Positions 1 through 7,096 of a stretch of DNA of 7,539 bases are shown here, one piece after another. The notes below the pieces were generated by a model, which did no database searches, was not told where the DNA came from, and saw only the letters and a list, made by a program, of their open reading frames with translations. Each line of letters starts with the position of its first letter. Position 1 is the stretch's first letter. This DNA comes from an uncultured Lachnospiraceae bacterium (GTDB lineage: Bacteria; Bacillota; Clostridia; Lachnospirales; Lachnospiraceae), in NCBI GenBank assembly GCA_902783395.1, contig CACZRA010000114.1:1-7539 (forward strand), read 5' to 3'. The translations under genes and the position numbers were made by a program.

Positions 1-365
1 GAAAGCATTACGGCAAGCTTATTGGCCCCGCCTGCATGCCCTGACAGGACAGGGATCACGAACCGGCCGCTGTCATCTACCACAACTACCGGACAGTCGC
101 GCAGCTTGTCCTCCGGCAGTCCTGAGAGCGCTCTGACTGCTATCCCAAGCGCCCCTGTAAATATGAGGGCATTTCCCGTCCGGAACGCATCAGCCGTCCA
201 CTCTCCCAAAGGCACGGACACACCGGTGAAGCCGTCCCTTTTTAATCCGGAGCTGCTGCTGATAAAAGCCTCCGCAGGACTGATCCCCTTCTCCGTAAAT
301 CCCCTGTTTATCCTTTCGATAATGTCTGCCCCGTTTTCGGTAAAGCATATCGCAAGCTTCCTCAT
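1..365 (-). CDS. cbiG: Cobalt-precorrin-5A hydrolase, N-terminal part (partial, runs off window edge)
   Basis: CbiG opens the delta-lactone of cobalt-precorrin-5A and releases acetaldehyde, the step that distinguishes the anaerobic ring contraction. About 121 codons are present from ATG 365 to the window edge without a stop. The N-terminal domain begins MRKLAICFTENG. It then shows LIFTGALGIAVRAL (67-80), corresponding to the family 'FIGAxGIAVRxi', CPVVVVDDSGRFVIPVLSGH (91-110), and AGGANKLA (111-118), matching the conserved 'VVVVDexGxfVIpLLSGHxGGAN' block. The ATG lies 3 nt after the cbiF stop. A GGAGAAAG sequence about 9 nt upstream, inside the cbiF end, could serve as ribosome-binding site. 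The C-terminal CobE-like domain, if present, would lie beyond position 1, so its length and integrity cannot be judged. Confidence 0.93.
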   Translation of the reverse strand, partial: MRKLAICFTENGADIIERINRGFTEKGISPAEAFISSSSGLKRDGFTGVSVPLGEWTADAFRTGNALIFTGALGIAVRALSGLPEDKLRDCPVVVVDDSGRFVIPVLSGHAGGANKLAVML

Positions 366-368
366 GAT

Positions 369-1130
369 CTATTCTTTCTCCGGGCTTCTGAAGCCGGTCG
401 CAAAAGAAGGATCATAAAGCCTGGATCTTTCATACTCACTGTGGCTTACCGCATCTCCCACCAATACTACAGCCGTTTTGCTGATCCCTGCCCTTCGCGC
501 CATTTCCGCAAGGTCTCCGACTGTACCCGTTACGGTTTTCTCATCCTTCCAGGTCGCCTTATACACCAAAGCCGCAGGAGTATCCGGAGGATATCCCCCG
601 CTCTGCAGCTCCTCAGAAAGCTTTTCAGTCATTCCTGCGCTCAGATATACCGCCATGGATGCACCGTGCGCTGCAAGAGAGCTCATACTTTCTTTTTCCG
701 GAACCTTGGTCCTGCCCTCAAGTCTTGTGATGATCAGTGTCTGTGATACGCCGGGAAGCGTATACTCAAGGTTCAGGGATGCCGCAGCGCCGAAGCAGGC
801 ACTCACCCCCGGACAGGATCCGTAGCTTATCCCCTCCTCATCAAGAGCATCCATCTGTTCCCTTACGGCACCGTATATGCTGGGTTCTCCCGTATGAAGC
901 CTTACGACCTCCTTTCCTTCTTTCACCGACCGGATCATAACATCCAGTACCTCCTGAAGGGTCATGACAGAGCTGTCATATATCTCGGTATCCCCTCCCG
1001 CATACCCGAGAAGCTCCGGATTCACCAGACTGCCGGTATAAATGATCACGTCGGCTCTTTTCAGGAGCTCCATTCCTCTGACGGTTATAAGATCCACTGC
1101 CCCGGGACCTGCACCAACAAAATTAACCAT
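369..1130 (-). CDS. cbiF: Cobalt-precorrin-4 (C11)-methyltransferase
   Basis: CbiF is an S-adenosylmethionine-dependent tetrapyrrole methylase that adds the C-11 methyl group to cobalt-precorrin-4. Residues 4-10 (FVGAGPG) form the N-terminal family motif. VIIYTGSLVNPELL (28-41) and VRLHTGEPSIYGAVREQMD (76-94) are strongly CbiF/CobM-like. CPGVSACFGAAASLNLEYTL (106-125), SQTLIITRLEGRTKVPE (129-145) and DTPAALVYKATWKDEKTVTG (183-202) complete the two-domain class III methylase pattern. The 253-residue length is normal. Related methylases (CbiH, CbiL, CysG) differ in the TGSLVNPE and TRLEGRTPVPE-type blocks, so the assignment is firm. The start ATG overlaps the cbiD stop by 1 nt. The TAG stop is 3 nt before the cbiG ATG. 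CbiG uses its product, cobalt-precorrin-5A. Confidence 0.96.
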   Translation of the reverse strand: MVNFVGAGPGAVDLITVRGMELLKRADVIIYTGSLVNPELLGYAGGDTEIYDSSVMTLQEVLDVMIRSVKEGKEVVRLHTGEPSIYGAVREQMDALDEEGISYGSCPGVSACFGAAASLNLEYTLPGVSQTLIITRLEGRTKVPEKESMSSLAAHGASMAVYLSAGMTEKLSEELQSGGYPPDTPAALVYKATWKDEKTVTGTVGDLAEMARRAGISKTAVVLVGDAVSHSEYERSRLYDPSFATGFRSPEKE

Positions 1131-2260
1131 TAGTTTTCAAACGCCGTACCGGCGCCTCCTTTCGCTTCCTTCATGAATGCTCCGGCTTTTTCTGTTTCCC
1201 CCAGCATCCCGAAGCTGTCGGAATAGATCATGCATTCTATCCCGATCCTTCCGCCGCCTCTCTTATCCAGATAAAATGCGGTCCTCTCCATGATATGATC
1301 AAAGCAGGGCTTCAGTATCCCCTCCCTTACATATATCCCTGCTGCTTCCTCGGCCGAGACACAGTTCAGTATGTCTCTTGCCGCACTCTCCGACGCCCCG
1401 CATCTGAGCGCCGCAGCCGCCATCAGCTCCATCCTGCAGTCAGCCTCCCTTGAATGTGTATTCATTATGCCGCCGTAAAGCTTTATAAGCTTCCCGACAT
1501 GTCCGCACAAAAGCATCCGACGGAATCCCATGTCCGCAGCCATATCTATGGTCTTTCCGATATAATTCGAACACTTCACGGCTCTGTCCAGATCATACCC
1601 GAAATTATTTTTAATATATGCCATACCGTAATTCCCGGGAGATACCACGGCTATCTCCGCCCCGAGGGCTTTTATCTGTCCAAGCTCCAGCCTTATGGTC
1701 TCGATAAGGGCTTCCGTACTCATGGGCTCGACTATCCCCGTGGTCCCTATGATGGATATCCCGCCCTCTATGCCAAGCCTCGGATTAAAGGTCTTCTTTG
1801 ACAGTCTCTTCCCGTCCGGAACGGATATTTCAATTTCCAGATCTCCCCTGTAATCAAAAAGCTCCATGACCTGTCTGACCTCATTCTCTATCATCCTTCT
1901 CGGAACGGAATTGATCGCATAAGCCCCGACAGGCTGGTCAAGCCCCGGACGTGTCACTGTACCGACGCCTTCTCCTCCCTTTATCATCACTCTTCCGCCG
2001 TCTTTCTCCGATCCCATGCGCCGGACTTTAGCGAAGATCAGTATCCCGTCGGTCACATCCGGATCGTCACCGGCCTCCTTCCTTACCGCACAGCTGACAC
2101 AGTCTTCACATATTTCCGTCTCCTCTATCAGCGGACAGTATTTCCCGCCCGCCGGTGTATCTATCTCTATCCGCTCTTTTCTTACTCCCCCGAGAAGCAT
2201 ATATGCTGCAGCCTTACCTGCCGCAGCGGCACAGCTCCCCGTAGTAAAGCCTTTTTTCAT
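1130..2260 (-). CDS. cbiD: Cobalt-precorrin-5B (C1)-methyltransferase
   Basis: CbiD methylates C-1 of the ring-contracted corrin after loss of acetaldehyde in the oxygen-independent pathway, so it marks the anaerobic route. At 376 residues it has the usual length. Signatures are KKGFTTGSCAAAA (2-14), KEAGDDPDVT (61-70), GVGTVTRPGLDQPVG (98-112), NPRLGIEGGISIIGTTG (159-175) followed by IVEPMS, SPGNYG (207-212), and GHVGKLIKLYGGIMNTHSRE (253-272) followed by AD. The ATG at 2260 is preceded by AAAAGGG (8 nt away) and a second AAAAGG closer in. Its TAA stop shares one nucleotide with the cbiF ATG (TAATG), so the two are likely coupled. Order cbiC-cbiD-cbiF-cbiG groups the ring-contraction and methylation steps. 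No oddities were seen in the coding sequence apart from a hairpin-forming, low-constraint tail discussed under cbiF. Confidence 0.97.
   Translation of the reverse strand: MKKGFTTGSCAAAAGKAAAYMLLGGVRKERIEIDTPAGGKYCPLIEETEICEDCVSCAVRKEAGDDPDVTDGILIFAKVRRMGSEKDGGRVMIKGGEGVGTVTRPGLDQPVGAYAINSVPRRMIENEVRQVMELFDYRGDLEIEISVPDGKRLSKKTFNPRLGIEGGISIIGTTGIVEPMSTEALIETIRLELGQIKALGAEIAVVSPGNYGMAYIKNNFGYDLDRAVKCSNYIGKTIDMAADMGFRRMLLCGHVGKLIKLYGGIMNTHSREADCRMELMAAAALRCGASESAARDILNCVSAEEAAGIYVREGILKPCFDHIMERTAFYLDKRGGGRIGIECMIYSDSFGMLGETEKAGAFMKEAKGGAGTAFEN
1142..1160 (-). promoter_or_regulatory. Possible distant ribosome-binding site plus short hairpin before cbiF
   Basis: cbiF has no purine-rich site at normal spacing. 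The nearest is GGAGG (1160-1156), 25 nt before the ATG. Between the two lies a perfect 5-bp hairpin, CGCCG-GTA-CGGCG (1154-1142 on the coding strand). Folding it out would reduce the effective spacing to about 12 nt. Alternatively cbiF is translated only by coupling through the TAATG overlap. The role is inference; the sequence elements are plain to see. Confidence 0.35.
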
Positions 2261-2273
2261 ATCCTTTTCCCTT

Positions 2274-2912
2274 TTACTTTACACAACCCATTTCGTAGAG
2301 AACGGCATTGCAGATCGCGGCCGCTATGCTGCTCCCGCCCTTTCTTCCTCTGTTTACTATGCAGGGAACTCCCGATCCGAGGATAAGCTCCTTCGACCGT
2401 ACCACATTGACAAAGCCTACAGGTACCCCGATGATGAACTTCGGAGTGAAGATTTTCTCCTCCATCATCTCATAAAGCCTTATCAGCGCAGTCGGAGCAT
2501 TGCCTATGGCAAATATCACATCCCTGTCAAGCCCTGCTGCCTTCTCCATTGATACCGCGGCTCTTGTAACACCCCTTTCCTCCGCCTCCGATGCGACATC
2601 CTCCGAAGCCATAAAGCAGAGTACCCTTCCCCCGAAGCTCTCGACCCTTTTCCTGTTGATGCCGGCCAGAGCCATGTTGGTATCCGTCACTATGTATGCA
2701 CCGTTTCTTATAAGCTCCTTCATGATATCCACCGCTCCTTCCGAAAAATAAAGAGTGGATGCATAATCAAGATCAGCCGATGCATGTATGCAGCGTTTTG
2801 TCACTGATGCGGTTTTCTCATCAAGAGTGATGCCCGCGCTTTCAAGCTCCCCGCTTATGATCTCAAAGCTTCTTGCTTCGATTTCATGAGGGCTTATATT
2901 TTCATATCGCAT
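2274..2912 (-). CDS. cbiC: Cobalt-precorrin-8 methylmutase
   Basis: CbiC moves the methyl group from C-11 to C-12 of cobalt-precorrin-8, yielding cobyrinic acid. The 212-residue protein is of normal length. RCIHASADLDY (40-50) carries His43, the catalytic proton-donating histidine position of the CbiC/CobH family. TDTNMALAGI (76-85), IGNAPTAL (136-143), GVPVGFVNVVRSKE (162-175) and RGRKGGSSIAAA (188-199) are further family blocks. ATG 2912 sits inside the cobD end (11-nt overlap) and has a perfect AAGGAG 7 nt upstream. The TAA stop is followed by a 13-nt gap and then cbiD, whose product acts earlier in ring contraction. The reading frame is intact, with no missing key residue. Confidence 0.96.
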   Translation of the reverse strand: MRYENISPHEIEARSFEIISGELESAGITLDEKTASVTKRCIHASADLDYASTLYFSEGAVDIMKELIRNGAYIVTDTNMALAGINRKRVESFGGRVLCFMASEDVASEAEERGVTRAAVSMEKAAGLDRDVIFAIGNAPTALIRLYEMMEEKIFTPKFIIGVPVGFVNVVRSKELILGSGVPCIVNRGRKGGSSIAAAICNAVLYEMGCVK

Positions 2913-3954
2913 TCAAAATCTCCTTCATGTTTTTTATCAGGATCTCATTATGCGCATGATCCTTTACGGCGATCCTGAAAAAGCCTTTTGAAAGACCTTC
3001 ATAGTCACTGCAGTCCCTTATGAGGATCCCTCTTTCAAGCAGCTCATCATAAAGCTTTTCCGGTCCTCTGAAAAGGATGAAGCAGGTGTTGCTGTCAAAG
3101 ACCGGAAGCCCGAGCCGGCCCAGCATACCGGACAGATATCCTCTCTCCTTACGGATGACATCCAAAGTACGGGAAATATAGCCTTTGCCGGTAACGATCC
3201 TGATCCCCTCCTTTACGGCGCTCTCTCCCGTCACGGGAAGATTCCATTCGGGAAGCTGTCCGATAATACGGTCAATATTACAGGGAGCCGACAATACATA
3301 TCCGATCCTTATACCCGGTACGGCAAGGATCTTTGTAAGCGACCGGATAATGATAACATTGTCGTATTTCCTCAAAAGCTCCCTGCTCCTGTTCTTCTGC
3401 TCCGTATCAGCCTTGTCCGACATGAGGATAAAGCTTTCATCAAGTATGACCGTTATATTGTTATGCTTTGCGGTTTCAAGCGCCTCCCTGAGAACCTCCT
3501 CATCCATATTCTGACCGGCAGGATTGGACGGATCACACAGAAAAACAAGATCCAGCTCACTGTCCATGACCTTCAGATCATCACGAGTCATTTTGAAACC
3601 GTTTTCTTCCCGTAAAATATGGTGTATCACCCTGCATCCCGCTGCATCAAGGGCATGACTGTACCCGGAAAAGGCAGGCTCAAACACAAGTGCCCTCTCA
3701 GGCTTTACGGCCCTCACCGCGGCCATGATAAGCTCCGAGGCTCCGCTTCCCGCATAGACTGCTCCGCTTTCCATATCCAGCGCATCCGCTATAGCTCTCC
3801 TTACTTCCCTCTGCCCTATATCCGGATACTGCGATATCCTGTCAAGAGAAAGCCTCAGCGCATCGTGAACTTCCGGAGGCATTCCGAGCGGGTTAAGGTT
3901 AACCGAAAAATCCGTATGTATTTTTTTTCCGTAGATCTCTCCGCCGTGCCTCAT
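2902..3954 (-). CDS. cobD: L-threonine-O-3-phosphate decarboxylase (PLP enzyme)
   Basis: CobD is a class I/II aminotransferase-fold enzyme that decarboxylates L-threonine phosphate to (R)-1-aminopropan-2-ol phosphate, the linker joined by CbiB. The 350 residues open with HGGEIYG and DFSVNLNPLG (15-24), typical of the family. They continue with GSGASELI (69-76), DPSNPAGQ (141-148, the Asn contacting the cofactor ring), LDES (171-174, Asp pairing with the pyridine nitrogen), and SLTKILAVPGIRIGY (205-219), in which Lys208 is the Schiff-base lysine. FFRIAVKD near the C-terminus supplies the carboxylate-binding Arg. It could be mistaken for histidinol-phosphate aminotransferase, but the N-terminal signature and the position beside cbiB favour CobD. 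A ribosome-binding AGGA lies just before ATG 3954 and overlaps the cbiB end. The stop codon lies 11 nt into cbiC. An A8 run in codons 9-12 (complement of 3921-3928) is notable but in frame. Confidence 0.92.
   Translation of the reverse strand: MRHGGEIYGKKIHTDFSVNLNPLGMPPEVHDALRLSLDRISQYPDIGQREVRRAIADALDMESGAVYAGSGASELIMAAVRAVKPERALVFEPAFSGYSHALDAAGCRVIHHILREENGFKMTRDDLKVMDSELDLVFLCDPSNPAGQNMDEEVLREALETAKHNNITVILDESFILMSDKADTEQKNRSRELLRKYDNVIIIRSLTKILAVPGIRIGYVLSAPCNIDRIIGQLPEWNLPVTGESAVKEGIRIVTGKGYISRTLDVIRKERGYLSGMLGRLGLPVFDSNTCFILFRGPEKLYDELLERGILIRDCSDYEGLSKGFFRIAVKDHAHNEILIKNMKEILNAI
2920..2925 (-). promoter_or_regulatory. Strong ribosome-binding site for cbiC inside cobD
   Basis: AAGGAG on the coding strand, within the last codons of cobD (Lys-Glu-Ile), lies 7 nt before the cbiC ATG at 2912. 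It is the best match to the anti-Shine-Dalgarno sequence in the window and fixes the cbiC start. Confidence 0.8.
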
Positions 3955-3955
3955 T

Positions 3956-4975
3956 TCATCCTGATCCCCGCAGTATCAACGCAGCAGACACCGATATCAA
4001 AAGCACGGAAACTACCGCCTCCGTCATGAACATCAGGCTGTTCGCTCTCTTTATATCAGCAGCTTCCGGAGTCCTTGTTTCATCACCGATATACGGTTTC
4101 TCCACAGGAATACCTTCATAAAGATGCGTCCCTCCGAGTCTCAGGCCAAGTGCTCCCGCACATACGCTCTCGGTCTGTGCCGAATTCGGAGAGCTGTGAT
4201 TCTTCCTGTCCCGGATCCATATCCTGTATGCGTTTTTGCCGTTGTAATCCTTCGAAAAGAGACTCAGGACAGTGCTCCCGGCTATCATGGCCAATGCGCT
4301 GATCCTTGAAGGCACCAGATTAAAAAGATCATCAGCCCTCGCCGCAAAAGAGCCGAAGTATCCGTATCTTTTATTTTTATATCCGAGCATTGAGTCCATG
4401 GTATTCACAGCTTTATACATCATACCCAGCACAGGCCCTCCCAGGACCGTATATATCAGCGGAGCGATCACTCCGTCCGAAGTGTTTTCGGCCACTGTTT
4501 CAACTGCCGCTTTTATTATATCTTCTTCACAAAGCTCATCCGTATCACGCCCCACTATCATGGAAAGTGCGTATCTTGCCGCTTTGATGTCATGCTTCCC
4601 AAGCTCCCTGTATACCGCCATGCTTTCCCTGTAAAGGCTTCCCGCTGCCAGTATGAAGAAGGTCAGGACCGCTTCCGCAAAGGCACCCAGATATCCGTGC
4701 ACAGCATAGGCTGTGATGACGATAATGAGACAGGCTGTCATCACTGAAAGCATTACGATAAACCACGCGAGTATACCGTTTCCCGATTCCCTTTTACGGT
4801 TTCTTTCTCCTTTTTCCGCTAAAGGATCAAGGAGCTTCCCTTCCAGAAAACGGATCAGCTGTCCGATAAACCTCACAGGATGAGGCATGAAATGCGGATC
4901 CCCTATGATAAGGTCCAGCAGGATCCCAAGGATCAGGCCCGCAAAATGAAGTATCAGGATCTTTATCGGCACCAC
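3956..4975 (-). CDS. cbiB: Adenosylcobinamide-phosphate synthase (CbiB), GTG start
   Basis: CbiB is the membrane enzyme that attaches (R)-1-aminopropan-2-ol phosphate, or the amino alcohol, to cobyric acid. Signatures, numbered from the chosen GTG, are LDLIIGDPHFMPHPVRFIG (about 20-38), ENTSDGVIAPLIY (163-175), AVNTMDSMLGYKN (189-201), ARADDLFNLVPSRI (212-225) and NHSSPNSAQTES (259-270). Hydrophobic segments lie near 5-25, 68-92, 98-112 and at the C-terminus. The frame is open back to an ATG at 5035, but those extra 20 residues are rich in Cys, Trp and Arg and simply read the cobS end out of frame. A GTG at 4975 (followed by a second GTG at 4972) has AGGGAG 7 nt upstream and puts the first hydrophobic helix at the N-terminus, as usual, giving 339 residues. 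The stop is 1 nt before the ATG of cobD, whose product supplies the amino alcohol. Confidence 0.93.
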   Translation of the reverse strand: MVPIKILILHFAGLILGILLDLIIGDPHFMPHPVRFIGQLIRFLEGKLLDPLAEKGERNRKRESGNGILAWFIVMLSVMTACLIIVITAYAVHGYLGAFAEAVLTFFILAAGSLYRESMAVYRELGKHDIKAARYALSMIVGRDTDELCEEDIIKAAVETVAENTSDGVIAPLIYTVLGGPVLGMMYKAVNTMDSMLGYKNKRYGYFGSFAARADDLFNLVPSRISALAMIAGSTVLSLFSKDYNGKNAYRIWIRDRKNHSSPNSAQTESVCAGALGLRLGGTHLYEGIPVEKPYIGDETRTPEAADIKRANSLMFMTEAVVSVLLISVSAALILRGSG

Positions 4976-4982
4976 CGTAAAA

Positions 4983-4988
4983 CTCCCT
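4983..4988 (-). promoter_or_regulatory. Ribosome-binding site deciding the cbiB GTG start
   Basis: AGGGAG on the coding strand begins inside the cobS stop region (the TAG is 4991-4989) and ends 7 nt before GTG at 4975. This spacing favours the GTG over the upstream ATG at 5035, which would impose a 47-nt overlap with cobS. Confidence 0.7.
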
Positions 4989-5762
4989 CTATACCAGCAG
5001 GACCAGCGCCAGCACTGCCGTGGATAAGATCTCACCCGCGGTCAGGAAATACCCTGCCGTATCTCCCGTCACCCCGCCGAATTCCTTATAGGATCTGACA
5101 CGGTATGCTGCCGTAAAGAGCAGGTAAGCCGCAATTACCGCAGCGGCACATACCGCATTAAGGCATACCATCAGAGCCCCCGCTGTGACCAGTTCAAAAG
5201 CCAGCACTGCAAGTATCATATTACGGCTCTTTTTTGTCTCCTCATAGAGCATCCCGTTCATTTTTGCCTTCTTAAAGATCAGTGAGGTGATCCCGCTCAG
5301 GCATCTTGAGACCACAAAACCCAGCCCCCAGACAGCCAGTACCTTAATGTCGGTTTTTCCGGAGAGCAGGATCGATGTTACCGCGGCTGCATATATCAGC
5401 ATCCATTTCATAAGGGAAATTATCCCAAAGGCTCCGACATGAGGGTCCTTCATGATCTCAAGCTTTCTTTCCTTTGACGCATATGAATGAAGAGCATCCG
5501 AAGTATCCATAAGCCCGTCCGCATGAAAGCCTCCTGTAACGATGAGCGGTATGAGAAGCGTAAGTATTATCCTGACCGCAGCCGGGACGGAAGCAAAGGG
5601 CATTATACCGTTTATGATAATGACGATCATTCCGATGATCACTCCCACGGCCGGAAAAAAAATAAGGCTGTGGCTCATGTCGTCCTCAGTCCAGTCAAGA
5701 TGCGGCATCGGGATCCTGCTGTATACGGACAGCGCGGCTGCAAGCCATCTTAAGATCCTCAT
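4989..5762 (-). CDS. cobS: Adenosylcobinamide-GDP ribazoletransferase (cobalamin synthase)
   Basis: CobS is the integral membrane enzyme that joins adenosylcobinamide-GDP to alpha-ribazole or its phosphate, completing the nucleotide loop. The 257-residue length is typical. Signatures are GGFHADGLMDTSDAL (77-91), with the Asp-rich metal-binding motif, KDPHVGAFG (105-113), and GGVTGDTAG (229-237). Several hydrophobic membrane segments are visible, at about 33-52, 63-77, 112-133, 140-160, 181-220 and 238-257. An AAAGGA sequence 6 nt before the ATG (within the cobU end) supports the start. cobS lies 3 nt after the cobU stop and 13 nt before the cbiB GTG start, and the cbiB ribosome-binding site overlaps its TAG stop. 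The pairing with cobU and cobT is the standard nucleotide-loop assembly set. A run of eight T residues on the coding strand (complement of 5655-5662) encodes part of LIFFP. Confidence 0.95.
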   Translation of the reverse strand: MRILRWLAAALSVYSRIPMPHLDWTEDDMSHSLIFFPAVGVIIGMIVIIINGIMPFASVPAAVRIILTLLIPLIVTGGFHADGLMDTSDALHSYASKERKLEIMKDPHVGAFGIISLMKWMLIYAAAVTSILLSGKTDIKVLAVWGLGFVVSRCLSGITSLIFKKAKMNGMLYEETKKSRNMILAVLAFELVTAGALMVCLNAVCAAAVIAAYLLFTAAYRVRSYKEFGGVTGDTAGYFLTAGEILSTAVLALVLLV

Positions 5763-5765
5763 TTT

Positions 5766-6302
5766 CTATCCTTTCCTCAGATCGAAGACTTTGTCCGCAA
5801 AAGCCAGAAGTCTTTCATTCACCATATCCAGAAGCTTCACATACAGCCTCGTATCATCGTCATACTCATCCCCGTCCTCATCATATCCGTTTGTCACGAT
5901 GATGAGGTTATGGACATTACCCGCAAGACGCTCTATATCATCCATGATCCTGTCCGCTGATCTTTCCCATTCCGACGGACCGGATCCCGCAGGCTCCGTT
6001 CTTTCCGGGCCTTCATGCATCTCATTGCCGACCAGATTCGATATGCATTCCAAAAGTACCGTGCATTTTCCGGGATCCTCCATATCCTCCAATGCTCCGG
6101 CTATATCTCTTTCCCTCTCAAGGGTAATAAAACCCTTATCCGCTCTTTGCTTCCTGTGTCTTTGTACTCTTTTGCGGCCCGCATCGTCACATACCTTCAT
6201 GGTAGCAAGATAATACCTTCTGAGATCTCCCGTCTTCATTGCGACCGTCTCGGCCAGAGTTGATTTCCCGCTGTTTTGTGTTCCGATCACGAGTACATTC
6301 AT
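5766..6302 (-). CDS. cobU: Adenosylcobinamide kinase / adenosylcobinamide-phosphate guanylyltransferase
   Basis: CobU phosphorylates adenosylcobinamide and then transfers GMP to it, giving adenosylcobinamide-GDP, the substrate of CobS. The 178-residue protein begins with a P-loop, GTQNSGKS (7-14). His49 in RVQRHRKQR matches the position of the guanylylated histidine of the family. LLECISN (83-89) fits the conserved 'LLEC' strand that follows. The family's NEVGxGIVP segment is replaced by an acidic stretch after VTN (136-138), with the same spacing to the downstream VNERLLAFADKV. From memory, clostridial CobU proteins have a related 'SDG-YDEET' version, so this is probably a lineage variant. 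The C-terminus ends at FDLRKG, a little short of the usual 'YGIP' tail. The start overlaps the cobT stop (ATGA), with GAGAGG 8 nt upstream. The stop is 3 nt before cobS. Function by family and context is well supported. Confidence 0.9.
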   Translation of the reverse strand: MNVLVIGTQNSGKSTLAETVAMKTGDLRRYYLATMKVCDDAGRKRVQRHRKQRADKGFITLERERDIAGALEDMEDPGKCTVLLECISNLVGNEMHEGPERTEPAGSGPSEWERSADRIMDDIERLAGNVHNLIIVTNGYDEDGDEYDDDTRLYVKLLDMVNERLLAFADKVFDLRKG

Positions 6303-7078
6303 CTGCCGTACCTCTCATACTTTTCTATCGAAGTCTCTTCAAAAGCCGTCCCGTCTGAATAAAGAGCACAGGCCATATCGAGCAGAGGAAACAGCATGAC
6401 GGCTCCTGTTCCCTCTCCCAGAGCCAGATCCGCATGGATCACGGGTCTGAGCAAAAGCTCATCAAGGATGAGGCCAGCTCCCTTTTCCCTTCCCGCATGT
6501 GAAGCAAGCATATATTCCCTGCAGCCCGGCACTATCCTTTCCGCAGCAAGGGCGGCTGCCGCGCTGATAAGACCGTCCACAACTACCGGCATACCGTACA
6601 GCGCTCCGCCGATAAACACTCCGGCAAGCGCCGCAATATCAAGACCTCCGAGACAGCACAGCACCTCAAAAGCCTCTTCAGGGGAGTCTGCCCTCCCTGT
6701 CCCGGCATACCTCTCAAGCCCTTCCTTTATTACCTGCAGCTTTCTCTTTAATCCTTCATCCGTAAGCCCCGAGCCTCTGCCGGTGTACTCCTCCGGCGAT
6801 ACCCCCGTGAGAGCACACATCAGCGCGGTACTTGTTGTAGTGTTGCCTATTCCCATTTCCCCGGTTGCCGTTATCCCGTAGCCTTTATCCTTTAATTCCT
6901 TTACCGCATCCATCCCCGTAAGGATGGCTGCCATGCATTCCGTGCTGCTCATCGCCGGCTTTTTCAGAAAATCCGCGGTTCCCCTGCTTATCTTTTTATC
7001 TGTCACCCCTTTGGGAGTATCCTTTGCATCGATCCCCACGTCATAAACAAATATATCCAACGGACAGCCGCCTGTCAT
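6299..7078 (-). CDS. cobT: CobT C-terminal fragment (same frame, after premature TGA)
   Basis: This is the remaining three quarters of CobT, in the same frame as the upstream fragment and 15 nt after its stop. It keeps the catalytic core: YDVGID near the start, ATGEMGIGNTTTS (whose Glu corresponds to the family's conserved active-site region), GGLDIAALAGVFIGGA, and LGEGTGAV containing the Glu equivalent to the catalytic base Glu317 of Salmonella CobT. The first available ATG is 7078, preceded only by GGGG 2 nt upstream, which is a poor ribosome-binding site. Independent translation would therefore be weak unless re-initiation follows termination at 7094. The family residues between the two pieces (SSVGV) are still encoded, so nothing is missing except the codon that became TGA. 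The end overlaps cobU as ATGA. Conservation argues that damage, if real, is recent. It could be annotated as one pseudogene spanning 6299-7378. Confidence 0.85.
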   Translation of the reverse strand: MTGGCPLDIFVYDVGIDAKDTPKGVTDKKISRGTADFLKKPAMSSTECMAAILTGMDAVKELKDKGYGITATGEMGIGNTTTSTALMCALTGVSPEEYTGRGSGLTDEGLKRKLQVIKEGLERYAGTGRADSPEEAFEVLCCLGGLDIAALAGVFIGGALYGMPVVVDGLISAAAALAAERIVPGCREYMLASHAGREKGAGLILDELLLRPVIHADLALGEGTGAVMLFPLLDMACALYSDGTAFEETSIEKYERYGR

Positions 7079-7093
7079 GACCCCGACAGAGCT

Positions 7094-7096
7094 TCA
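7094..7096 (-). other. In-frame TGA interrupting cobT (codon 95)
   Basis: The codons here read GGA AAG CGA TGA AGC TCT GTC. Compared from memory with E. coli CobT (RGTTGV followed 14 residues later by DVGID), the upstream and downstream segments align with no net insertion or deletion. The TGA therefore replaces exactly one amino acid, a position usually Thr, Ser, Glu or similar. The codon before it gives Arg where homologues have Gly. TGA serves as the normal terminator of cbiP, cobT, cbiB and cobD in this window, so it is not simply a sense codon in this genome. Confidence 0.8.

Noticed and set aside
2016..2552. Plus-strand open frame of 178 codons opposite cbiD and cbiC
   Set aside because: It spans the junction of two conserved minus-strand genes and has no family resemblance, so it is a shadow frame.
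3921..3928. A8 homopolymer (coding strand) in codons 9-12 of cobD as a phase-variation or slippage site
   Set aside because: The frame is intact and encodes the expected GKKIHTDFSVN region. Such a run is compatible with Lys codon use, and a biosynthetic enzyme is not a typical phase-variable target.
5655..5662. T8 homopolymer (coding strand) in cobS as a slippage site
   Set aside because: It encodes normal LIFFP membrane-helix residues in frame, with no sign of a second product.
5542..6213. Plus-strand open frame of 223 codons opposite cobS and cobU
   Set aside because: It is antisense to two well-supported genes, has low-complexity Ser-rich composition, and shows no recognisable domain or ribosome-binding site. 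It is a shadow of codon usage on the other strand.
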